Shown here piece after piece: positions 1 through 7,505 of a stretch of DNA of 16,090 nt. How positions within the stretch are numbered: position 1 is the first letter of the stretch; every line of letters begins with the position of its first letter. The notes beneath the pieces are model-generated. The model did no database searches. It was not told the DNA's origin and saw nothing but the letters and a program-made list of their open reading frames with translations. The position numbers and the translations under genes are program-made. This stretch comes from Acidobacteriaceae bacterium (GTDB lineage: Bacteria > Acidobacteriota > Terriglobia > Bryobacterales > Bryobacteraceae): assembly GCA_019246575.1 (NCBI GenBank), contig JAFAQG010000109.1, positions 1-16,090 on the forward strand, in the 5' to 3' direction.

Positions 1-611
1 TTTGTATTTCCTCGATTTCCGACATTCGAATACCAGTTACGTTCAATATCCCTGGACAACAACATGGACGTGAGCGCGACTGAGAGTCGTCGCAGCCGGA
101 GCCGTGGTCCAGATATGTAGAGGCGCTGAATAAGCTTTTATCTCGAATTTGAGTCCTTCCGGCACGCACTTGGTGAGCGCATCGATTCGAGGGTCCAGAC
201 ACGGCTAATGGACAGAACGCTAAGCCCGGCCGCCGCGAGGAATGGACCCAGGTAGTGAGGTACCGTCACTATGATGCGCGAAGGCACACCCAGACCACGC
301 GACGTTGTGCTCCTGCGCCATCGTGGCGCCATTGTAATGTCTCGGACTCAGATCACATCAAACCCCGAACTGCAGCGGCGACCGCGGCAGCGCGCCAGCG
401 AAATGGGGAACCTCGATCTGGTACGCGGTCGCGGGATTCGTGGCACTCAACAACGCGCGAGGGAACGGAATCGTCCAGGTGGTGAGGCGGTACTGACGAC
501 GGTTGTGCGCTGACACACAAACCGCAAATTCGAATGCCGAGGCATCGAAACAGCTGAACTGCTCCAATAGGTAAACGGCAACCGCTCGCTGCAAAGTGAA
601 TACTAGAGGAC
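1..611. other. Leading stretch with no supportable gene
   Basis: No frame here gives a protein I can recognise. One plus-strand frame is open from base 1 to a TAG at 118-120 (39 codons, beginning outside the window) and could be the tail of an upstream gene, but its sequence is low-complexity and Arg/Ser-rich. On the minus strand, short fragments near 68-230, 138-332 and 358-594 have somewhat protein-like stretches in different frames, which could mean a decayed gene; I cannot name a parent. No clear promoter for the downstream transporter was found. A weak inverted repeat (TTGTG at 503-507, CACAA at 516-520) is the only local structure noted. Confidence 0.5.
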
Positions 612-2201
612 ATGAGCGCGGCTGCGCAGACGGCGATCACCTGGAAGCCGAAGGCGAATCCCTGGCTGATCGCATTCGTAGTTTCACTGGCGGCGTTCAT
701 GGAGGTGCTGGATACAAGCATCGCGAATGTCGCGCTGCCGCACATTGCGGGCAATCTGGGTGCGAGTACGGATGAAAGCACTTGGGTGCTGACGTCCTAC
801 CTGGTTTCAAACGCTATTGTTCTGCCGATAACGGGCTGGCTGGTATCGCTGTTCGGGCGCAAGCGATTTTTTCTCATCTGCATAATGCTGTTCACGGTGA
901 GTTCGCTGTTCTGTGGCGTGGCTCCGACCCTCGCAGTGTTACTGGTTTCGCGTGTAATTCAAGGAGCAGGGGGAGGCGGTCTCCAGCCTATGGCGCAGGC
1001 GATTCTGGCCGACACATTCCCGCCCGAAAAACGCGGGTTGGCATTCTCGGTCTATGGCGTAACTGCAGTGTTTGCGCCGTCGGTGGGACCAACTCTAGGC
1101 GGATGGATCACGGATAACTACACCTGGCGATGGATCTTCCTTATGAATCTGCCGGTGGGAATACTTGCGGTGCTCCTGGTTTACAGGCTGATCGAGGACC
1201 CGCCGTTCCTGAAACGAACGACAGTTGCGGAGAGCAGAATCGACTACTTCGGATTCGGCCTGCTTGCAGTTGGCGTCGGCGCGCTGCAAATCTTGCTCGA
1301 TAAGGGACAGGAGGAAGACTGGTTCGGTTCGGGTCTGATTCGCACGCTCGCGATTGTATCGGGCGCTTGTCTGGTCAGCTTAGTGGGTTGGGAGCTGCTG
1401 GTGAAAAATCCCATCGTGGACATCAGGTTATACGGGAATTTCAATTTCGCGACCTCGAACCTGATCATGTTCATGGTGGGAGCGGCGTCATTTTCGACAA
1501 CGGTTTTGATGCCGCTGTTTCTTCAGGACCTTTTGGGTTACACGGCGGAGAAAGCAGGAATGGTGCTCTCCGCGGCAGCCTTTCTTTTGTTAATGGAGTT
1601 GCCGATCGTGGGGCAGCTGACATCGCGAGTGCAGGCGCGATATCTCATGGCGTTTGGATGGGGTGCGCTGACGATTGCGATGTTTTACTCCACCAGGCGC
1701 ATCGATTTGGGCATGAGTTTCTCGGCCGCAACGTGGTTGCGCGTCGCGCAGTATGTGCCGATGGGCTTCATTTTTATTCCGACGACGATGGTTGCGTATC
1801 TCGGTATTCCGCAGCACAAGAGCAATGCCGTTGCGGGACTGGTGAATTTTGTGCGGAATATCGGCAGCAGCGTGGGGACCTCGGCCGTAACGGCGATACT
1901 GGCGAGGCGCACACAGTTTCACCAGGCAATGTTCGCGACGCATACAGGTCCAACAGTTCCTGTTTTCCGAGAAGCGGCGGCTTCGCTTTCGCAGCAACTG
2001 GCTACCGCGGGTTTGGCGCCGCAGGCAGCGCAAATGCAAGCATACGCGCGGGTGTACCAGTCTATGCAGGCGCAGGCATCGGCGATGTCTTACATCGACA
2101 CGTATTGGTTACTAGGCCTGGGCACGGCGACCATGTTTTGCTTGACGTTTCTGTTGAAGAAGAACAATCCGCGGCAAGGGACAAGAGTTGCGGCGCATTG
2201 A
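612..2201 (+). CDS. MFS exporter, DHA2 (EmrB/QacA) family, 14 TM
   Basis: Proton-driven inner-membrane exporter, probably of drugs or other toxic amphipathic compounds; the substrate cannot be read from sequence. The 529-residue length and even hydrophobicity fit the 14-helix DHA2 family. Visible motifs are D1 (LDTSIANVALP, about residues 33-43), the motif A loop (GWLVSLFGRKRFF, 75-87) and antiporter motif C (GVTAVFAPSVGPTLGG, 149-164). The C-terminus is a short basic tail. The ATG is the first in-frame start after a TGA at 597-599. The GA-rich AGAGGA just before it (605-610) leaves only 1 nt to the ATG, so ribosome binding is atypical. EmrB-type pumps usually sit next to an EmrA/HlyD adaptor gene; none is present on either side here. 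The next gene starts 90 nt downstream, so co-transcription is possible. Confidence 0.93.
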   Translation: MSAAAQTAITWKPKANPWLIAFVVSLAAFMEVLDTSIANVALPHIAGNLGASTDESTWVLTSYLVSNAIVLPITGWLVSLFGRKRFFLICIMLFTVSSLFCGVAPTLAVLLVSRVIQGAGGGGLQPMAQAILADTFPPEKRGLAFSVYGVTAVFAPSVGPTLGGWITDNYTWRWIFLMNLPVGILAVLLVYRLIEDPPFLKRTTVAESRIDYFGFGLLAVGVGALQILLDKGQEEDWFGSGLIRTLAIVSGACLVSLVGWELLVKNPIVDIRLYGNFNFATSNLIMFMVGAASFSTTVLMPLFLQDLLGYTAEKAGMVLSAAAFLLLMELPIVGQLTSRVQARYLMAFGWGALTIAMFYSTRRIDLGMSFSAATWLRVAQYVPMGFIFIPTTMVAYLGIPQHKSNAVAGLVNFVRNIGSSVGTSAVTAILARRTQFHQAMFATHTGPTVPVFREAAASLSQQLATAGLAPQAAQMQAYARVYQSMQAQASAMSYIDTYWLLGLGTATMFCLTFLLKKNNPRQGTRVAAH

Positions 2202-2291
2202 GGCGCACGCTGAAGAATTTCCACCCTTCATGTCGTTCCGAGCTCCGATTGAGCAGAACGGGTTCAGCGCCCATTGAGGTGATACGATCGC

Positions 2292-3584
2292 GTGAACATG
2301 TGCAGGGTTCGGTTCGCGGCTGCCGTCTGCGGTGCTATCGGAATAGCAGCGTGCGCGGCGGGTCAGCCAGAAGGCGCATTCGGGCGTCCGATTGTTCTGC
2401 ACGCAGCAGGACTGCTGGACGTGGCCGCGGGCCGGATAGCGACGCCGGGCGAGATACGTGTTGAAGGAGAGCGCATTGCGGAGGTTGGGTCCGCTGTAAG
2501 TCATGCCGGGGGCGCGGCGGTCATCGATCTCGGAGGCGCGATCTTGCTACCCGGCTTGATCGATGTTCACGTACATCTCTTCTTACATCCCGGCGCGGAG
2601 GACTTGCAGACCGTACAGGAATCCGTACCGCAGCGAACCATTATGGCCGTGGAGGCGGCGCGCGCGGATGTGATGGCGGGCTTCACGGCAGAGCGCGACA
2701 TGGGTACAGAAGGCGCCGGCCCGGCTGATACAGCAGTTCGGAATGCGATCGATCAGGGTACGATACCAGGACCGCGCTTGCGGATCAGCGGCAATGCGAT
2801 TGACATCCTGGGAGGGCATGAAGACGCGATCGAATTTAATCCGGAGCAGCGTGTATTGTCGAATGCAACGTACGCAAATAACAGCGCGGAGTTAGTCAAA
2901 GTTATCCGCGAGCAGGTGAAGCAGGGTGCGGATTTCATCAAGATTTACGAGACGGGTCCGGACATCGTTCGCAACGGCCGGCTGTTCACGCCGTACCAGT
3001 ACACGGAGGCGGAGTTGCGCGCCGCGGTCGAGGAGACGGGCCGGACAGAGAAACACGTAGCGGTCCATGCGACGGGAGAGCCGGGCACCTTGTATGCGGC
3101 ACGTGCGGGCGTGGTTTCCATCGACCATGCGTATCAGCTAAGTCCGGAGACGATGCGTATCATGCGTGAGAAAGATATTTTTGCTGTGCCGACATTTGCG
3201 ATTTCCGAGTATTTTGCGGAGCACGCTTCTAAGGAGCACGCGGCGCGGTTGCGAGAGTTACTCGAATTACACGTTCAGGAGTTTAAGAAACAGCTAGCTG
3301 CGGGCGTTCCGATGGCGGTGGGGTCCGACGTAGGGCCATTTCCGCACGGGACGCAGGCGCGCGAATACGAGCTGATGGTGAAGTACGGGATGAACCCTGC
3401 CGATGTACTGAGGGCGGCCTATCTCAAGGGCTCGAAGCTGTTGGGGTGGCAAGGGCAAATCGGCGAGCTGAAGGTTGGATACCTGGCGGACGTGATCGCG
3501 GTTGATGGAGACCCGCTAGAGGATATTTCGAATTTGAGGAAAGTTCGACTGGTCATGAAGGGCGGAGCGGTGATTCGGCGGTGA
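2292..3584 (+). CDS. Exported metal-dependent amidohydrolase (imidazolonepropionase/prolidase-like)
   Basis: Amidohydrolase-superfamily enzyme, probably acting on a cyclic amide or dipeptide-like substrate outside the cytoplasm. The ligands expected for a binuclear metal TIM-barrel are all visible: HxH at H93/H95 (DVHVHLF), a probably carboxylated lysine K217 (DFIKIYE), H259 (VAVHATGEPG), H279 (SIDHAY) and D346 (GSDVG). The beta-sandwich halves flank the barrel (about 33-85 and 393-430, the latter with LADVIAVDGDPLED). The N-terminus is a signal peptide; IAAC with C21 could be a lipobox, making this a lipoprotein. GTG at 2292 is preferred because GAGGTGA (2276-2282) lies 9 nt upstream; ATG at 2298 is the alternative. 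It overlaps the next gene by 4 nt. The pattern matches bacterial Xaa-Pro dipeptidase-like amidohydrolases, but the exact substrate is not inferable. Confidence 0.9.
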   Translation: MNMCRVRFAAAVCGAIGIAACAAGQPEGAFGRPIVLHAAGLLDVAAGRIATPGEIRVEGERIAEVGSAVSHAGGAAVIDLGGAILLPGLIDVHVHLFLHPGAEDLQTVQESVPQRTIMAVEAARADVMAGFTAERDMGTEGAGPADTAVRNAIDQGTIPGPRLRISGNAIDILGGHEDAIEFNPEQRVLSNATYANNSAELVKVIREQVKQGADFIKIYETGPDIVRNGRLFTPYQYTEAELRAAVEETGRTEKHVAVHATGEPGTLYAARAGVVSIDHAYQLSPETMRIMREKDIFAVPTFAISEYFAEHASKEHAARLRELLELHVQEFKKQLAAGVPMAVGSDVGPFPHGTQAREYELMVKYGMNPADVLRAAYLKGSKLLGWQGQIGELKVGYLADVIAVDGDPLEDISNLRKVRLVMKGGAVIRR

Positions 3585-5953
3585 AGTGGATTACTCTGCT
3601 GTTTGTTGCGGCACAGGCGTTTGCTGCCGAGAGTCACACGGTAGTGACGCACGTTTGGCGCGCGCAGTGGATCGACGTGCCGGGTACATTACCACAGGGA
3701 TATGGCGTGTATCACTTCCGCCGAGCTTTCGAGCTCACGACAAAGCCGGCACAATTTGTCGTTTATGTTTCGGCCGACAACCGGTATCAGCTTTATGTAA
3801 ATGGAGCGCGCGTTTCGTGCGGCGCTGCGCGTGGAGATTTGACGCATTGGCGGTACGAGACGGTGGACATTGCTTCCCAATTGCACGTCGGACGCAATCT
3901 GCTGGCCGCCGTGGTATGGAATGACGGCCCATATCGTGCCGTCGCGCAAATCACGAATCAGACAGGGTTTGTTTTGGAAGCGGCGGAGCCGCAGAATCTC
4001 ACCGTGAATACGGGTCGGACCTGGAGGTGTGTTCAGGATGGCGCGTATTCACCGCAGCCGCTCGCTGCGGACCAATCGACCGGCTATTATGCGCTCGCGG
4101 CAAACGAGAGAGTCGATGGGGCGAAGTATCCGTGGGGGTGGGAGCAGGCGGACTTCGATGATTCGTCATGGGCGCCGGCGCACGAGATCGATCATGCGGC
4201 TGCGCGGTACGCAAGAGACGCCCATAACCGCTGGATGCTGGTGGCGACCGAGATTCCACCCGAAGAACAGAAGCCGGAGCAGGCGTTCACGGTACGGAAG
4301 AGCGAAGGCGTAACGGTTTCCCAGGGACCGCTGCGCGGCGCAATACCATTCGGGCCGCATACGCGCGCTTCGGTGCTGCTCGATCAGACATATTTGACAA
4401 CGGCATACCCGGAAATCGCGGTAAGTGGCGGTAAGGGGTCGGAAATAAATTTGCGGTATGCCGAGACCTTATTTATACGGAAGGGTTCCGGGCACGAAAG
4501 ATCGCAAAAAGGCAATAGGGACGATGTAGAGGATCGGCAGTTTTATGGCCCTGCGGACACTTACTTGCCAGATGGTGGGTCCGATCGGACGTACCGTCCA
4601 CTCTACTGGCGCACTTATAGGTACTTACGGCTCGAAGTAAGTACTGCCGATGCGCCGTTACGTATCGAAGCTATTCGCGGAACGTTTACTGCATTTCCAT
4701 TTGATAAAAGAGCCGTTTTCGAGGCGAAGAACGCGTCGGAAGATCGCGAAATTCAGCAAATTCTTTCGACGGGCTGGCGGACAGCGCGGCTATGCGCGCA
4801 CGAGACTTACATGGACTGTCCGTTCTATGAGCAACTGCAGTATGCCGGGGACGCGCGAATCCAGATGATGATCTCGTTGTACATGACGGGCGATTCACGC
4901 TTGATGAAGAACGGCATCGCGCTGCTAAACTCATCGCGCACTGCCGAGGGTGCAACTTACAGCCGCGCTCCTTCGTATTTGCAGCAGTACATTCCGCCGT
5001 TTTCGCTTTGGTGGATCGGGATGGTAAGGGATTACTGGATGTATGTGGACGATCCGGATTTTGTGAAGTCGATGCTGCCGGGGGTTCGAGCAGTCCTGAG
5101 CTTCTATCAGAGCTACCAGAAGCCGAACGGATCCTTGCAAAAGATGCCGTGGTGGAATTTCGTGGATTGGGTGAGGGATTGGGCAAACGGCGAACCTCCG
5201 GCAGATCCGGACGGCTCGTCTGCTGCGGCACTCGACCTGCAACTGCTGCTCGCTTATCAATGGGCGACGGAACTGGAGAGCGCCTTGGGTTCGAAAGCAC
5301 TCGCGGGCGAGTACAGGGAAGCGGCCGATAAGTTGGCGCATACGGTTGTCGCGATGGACTGGGATGCCGGCCGCGGATTGTTTGCAGATCAACCGACTCA
5401 CCGCAGTTATTCGCAGCAAGTAAATACGCTTGCAGTGCTGGCGCACATAACTCGGGGCGAGCAAGCGCGCACGGTTGTGGAAAAGATGATCAGCGATCCG
5501 TCTTTAGCGCAATCGTCGATTTATTTCCGCGCGTACACAAATGCGACGCTGCGCGAAGTAGGTTTAGGCGATAGATATCTTGAGATGCTCGGGCCGTGGC
5601 GTAGCATGTTGGGGCAGGGGCTGACAACTTGGGCGGAGTGGGACGGTGCAGATACAAGATCGGACTGCCACGCCTGGGGGGCAAGCCCGAATTATGAGTT
5701 TCTGCGGACCGTGGCCGGTATCGAGTCTGCCGCGCCCGGATTCAAGCGCGTGCGCATTGCGCCGAACGTCGGCAACCTGCAGCGTATCACCGCGAGCATG
5801 CCGCATCCACGCGGGGAGATTCAGGTCGACCTGCGGAAGCGCGGAGATGGACTGGCCGCCGATGTCGAGCTTCCGGAGGGGATCGAAGGTGAGTTCGAAT
5901 GGAAGGGAAGGCGCACGGCGTTGCACGGCGGACGGAACGAGATCAGTTATTGA
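3581..5953 (+). CDS. Secreted GH78 family alpha-L-rhamnosidase-like glycoside hydrolase
   Basis: Inverting glycosidase expected to release terminal alpha-L-rhamnose from plant glycosides or polysaccharides, probably in the periplasm or outside the cell. The N-terminus (MKWITLLFVAAQAFAAES) is a signal peptide with likely cleavage after residue 15 or 16. Residues about 25-135 form the GH78 N-terminal beta-sandwich (SADNRYQLYVNG, then THWRYETVDI). The (alpha/alpha)6 barrel spans about 375-720. It holds D412, E417 and D424 in DCPFYEQLQYAGD, the same spacing as D567/E572/D579 of Bacillus RhaB as I recall it, and E686 in LTTWAEWDG as the likely general base, followed by CHAWGASP (696-703). A C-terminal beta domain follows. 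The GTG start overlaps the amidohydrolase stop (GTGA, 3581-3584), implying translational coupling. At 790 residues it is within the family range. Related sugar specificities in the GH78 fold cannot be excluded. Confidence 0.88.
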   Translation: MKWITLLFVAAQAFAAESHTVVTHVWRAQWIDVPGTLPQGYGVYHFRRAFELTTKPAQFVVYVSADNRYQLYVNGARVSCGAARGDLTHWRYETVDIASQLHVGRNLLAAVVWNDGPYRAVAQITNQTGFVLEAAEPQNLTVNTGRTWRCVQDGAYSPQPLAADQSTGYYALAANERVDGAKYPWGWEQADFDDSSWAPAHEIDHAAARYARDAHNRWMLVATEIPPEEQKPEQAFTVRKSEGVTVSQGPLRGAIPFGPHTRASVLLDQTYLTTAYPEIAVSGGKGSEINLRYAETLFIRKGSGHERSQKGNRDDVEDRQFYGPADTYLPDGGSDRTYRPLYWRTYRYLRLEVSTADAPLRIEAIRGTFTAFPFDKRAVFEAKNASEDREIQQILSTGWRTARLCAHETYMDCPFYEQLQYAGDARIQMMISLYMTGDSRLMKNGIALLNSSRTAEGATYSRAPSYLQQYIPPFSLWWIGMVRDYWMYVDDPDFVKSMLPGVRAVLSFYQSYQKPNGSLQKMPWWNFVDWVRDWANGEPPADPDGSSAAALDLQLLLAYQWATELESALGSKALAGEYREAADKLAHTVVAMDWDAGRGLFADQPTHRSYSQQVNTLAVLAHITRGEQARTVVEKMISDPSLAQSSIYFRAYTNATLREVGLGDRYLEMLGPWRSMLGQGLTTWAEWDGADTRSDCHAWGASPNYEFLRTVAGIESAAPGFKRVRIAPNVGNLQRITASMPHPRGEIQVDLRKRGDGLAADVELPEGIEGEFEWKGRRTALHGGRNEISY

Positions 5954-5982
5954 GCCGCCGTCATTTCGTTCACGTCTCCGAG

Positions 5983-6681
5983 TCAGCCTACAAGCTTTTC
6001 GAGCAGTAACTGGGCCGCTTTTTGGCTCGCGGATTTCTTGGAGCTTCCGGTGCCGCGTGCGTGCTGATCGCCGACTTTAGCTTCGATTGTGAAGATCTTG
6101 GCGTGCTCGGGACCAGTCGTCGCGGCAGTTGAGTAGCGTGGAATGGGGAGCCCCAGGGCGAGAGCTCTCTCCTGCAGCGCGCTCTTGTAATTGAGCTGTC
6201 CGATGGAATCGATGTGCTCGGGATCCTCGAGCAGAGTCAGAACATGCATGCGAATGAATGTGCGCGCCGCCTCGATGCCGCCGTCGAGATATATGGCCGC
6301 GATGACGGCTTCGAGTGAATCCGCCAACAAGGCCTTGCGTTCGCGTCCTCCGCTCCGCTCTTCGCCGCGGCCCAGCAGCAGATACTCGCCTAAACCGAGC
6401 TCCAGTGCGCAGCGATGAAGATGGGTAGAGCTGACCAGGTGCGACTTCAATTGCGAGAGCCGGCCTTCGCGTGCTCCCGGATGGCGAACGACCAGAGCTT
6501 CGCTGGCGACAAAGCCTAAAACGGAATCGCCTAAAAACTCGAGCTGTTCGTTGTCGCTATTATCTGCAAGGGTGGGTAGTTCGGAGCACCGCGATCGGTG
6601 TGTCAGAGCCCGAACCAGAAGGTGCGACTCGCGAAACCTGTATCCAAGCCTGGCTTCCAGATTTTCGAGCGGCGCGGTCAC
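5983..6681 (-). CDS. rnc: Ribonuclease III
   Basis: Cytoplasmic double-strand-specific endoribonuclease that processes rRNA precursors and structured mRNAs as a homodimer with Mg2+. The signature NEQLEFLGDSVL lies at residues 44-55. The catalytic set is complete: E45, E48 and D52, with D121 and E124 in ADSLEAVI, matching E38/E41/D45/D114/E117 of the E. coli enzyme. Residues from about 163 to the end form a double-stranded RNA-binding domain, with NYKSALQE at its start and the GSSKKSASQKAAQ helix at its end. The 232-residue length is normal. The start is GTG with no clear Shine-Dalgarno site. It begins 8 nt after the stop of the upstream TPR gene on the same strand, so it is likely the last gene of a three-gene operon. 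It converges with the GH78 gene, with a 29-nt gap and no evident terminator. Confidence 0.96.
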   Translation of the reverse strand: MTAPLENLEARLGYRFRESHLLVRALTHRSRCSELPTLADNSDNEQLEFLGDSVLGFVASEALVVRHPGAREGRLSQLKSHLVSSTHLHRCALELGLGEYLLLGRGEERSGGRERKALLADSLEAVIAAIYLDGGIEAARTFIRMHVLTLLEDPEHIDSIGQLNYKSALQERALALGLPIPRYSTAATTGPEHAKIFTIEAKVGDQHARGTGSSKKSASQKAAQLLLEKLVG

Positions 6682-6689
6682 GAATACTG

Positions 6690-7505
6690 CTATTTGGCAG
6701 CACCTTTCAGTTTGGTTGCGGCGTCCTTCTCCTGCTGCGCGAAAGTCTTTACGGGTGCCGGAGCATCATTCATGGCCAGGACTTTGTCGGCTGTCGAGAT
6801 GGCGTCATCGTACTGCTTATTTTCGACATACGCCTTCGACAGGCGAGCCATCGCGACCGAATTTGAGGGTTGCGCCTCGATCGCCGACTGAAACTGCTTT
6901 ACGGCATCGGCCGGCTTCTTATCTAGGCTCGCAGCTTGACCGAGCGCATCGTATGCCTGCGACGTTAACTGCTTCTTATAGTCAGGCCACTGCGCTTCCT
7001 GAATGCCCGGAGCCGGTGGTGTGTCTGCGTTCTTCAGCAGATCGAGCGCTTTGTTGGCGTGATCCTGGATCTTTTTCAAGCTGTCCTGTTTGTCGAGATC
7101 ATTTTCGCGAGTATGTTGTGCGATTGCCTCGGCGAGCATCACATGCGCGGTGTAGTCGTTCGGATTGCTTTGCAGGATTCGATCGCCCCAGACGAGGGTC
7201 TGCGGGTAATCGTTGAGTTGCTGCGACGCGCTGAGGGCCATCTGCATCAGCATGGGCTTGTATTCGGTGTCAGCGAAATTCTCCAGCACATTATCGATGG
7301 CCTGAAGCTCTGCCTTCGGATCACCGGCTTGCGCAGCGGCCTGAACCTTCTGCAATGCTTCGACCTCTTTCTGCGACTTCGGATGGGGGCCTGCTGCCTG
7401 CGACTGTCCGGCCTGGGATTGTTGCTGTTGCTGCTGTTGTGCGGCAAGGGACATGGCCGCGAACACCAGAGCAGTGGCATAGACGAGAATGCGACGATTT
7501 CTCAT
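6690..7505 (-). CDS. Exported TPR-repeat protein with polyglutamine run
   Basis: A 271-residue protein of unknown function, probably periplasmic or envelope-bound. A signal peptide is evident (MRNRRILVYATALVFAAMSLAA). Directly after it come seven glutamines (Q23-Q29) and a Q/S/A/G-rich linker to about residue 45. The rest is helical TPR-type sequence: about 83-116 (a SASQQLNDYPQTLVWGDRIL helix pair), a helix region at 118-160, about 180-213 (AYDALGQAASLDKKPADAVK) and about 215-248 (ARLSKAYVENKQYDDAISTA). No catalytic motif is visible, so a protein-interaction scaffold is likely. Its ATG overlaps the stop of the preceding 508-residue TPR gene (ATGA, 7502-7505), indicating coupled synthesis and possibly a shared complex. 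rnc follows 8 nt later. Confidence 0.85.
   Translation of the reverse strand: MRNRRILVYATALVFAAMSLAAQQQQQQQSQAGQSQAAGPHPKSQKEVEALQKVQAAAQAGDPKAELQAIDNVLENFADTEYKPMLMQMALSASQQLNDYPQTLVWGDRILQSNPNDYTAHVMLAEAIAQHTRENDLDKQDSLKKIQDHANKALDLLKNADTPPAPGIQEAQWPDYKKQLTSQAYDALGQAASLDKKPADAVKQFQSAIEAQPSNSVAMARLSKAYVENKQYDDAISTADKVLAMNDAPAPVKTFAQQEKDAATKLKGAAK
7419..7439 (-). repeat. CAA/CAG tract encoding seven glutamines
   Basis: Seven consecutive glutamine codons (CAA and CAG mixed) directly after the signal peptide of the TPR protein at 6690-7505. The interruption of CAG by CAA lowers slippage compared with a pure triplet tract, but the length may still vary between strains. Confidence 0.9.

Noticed and set aside
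68..230. Minus-strand open stretch of 53 codons with protein-like sequence (after a TAG, ending in TGA)
   Set aside because: Composition at third codon positions is not raised, there is no good start codon, and I recognise no family. A decayed gene is possible but not supportable.
2202..2271. GCTGAA/TTCAGC inverted repeat between the exporter and amidohydrolase as a terminator
   Set aside because: The arms are 6 bp with a loop of about 48 nt and there is no T-tract.
1367..2464. A 365-codon open frame on the plus strand across the exporter and the next gene's start
   Set aside because: It overlaps the DHA2 exporter in another frame, has a Gly/Arg/Ser-biased composition and no recognisable domain. 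The exporter frame has all family motifs.
4686..5300. A 204-codon minus-strand open frame inside the GH78 gene
   Set aside because: It is antisense to conserved catalytic sequence and rich in Ser/Arg/Pro, as expected for a GC-rich shadow frame.
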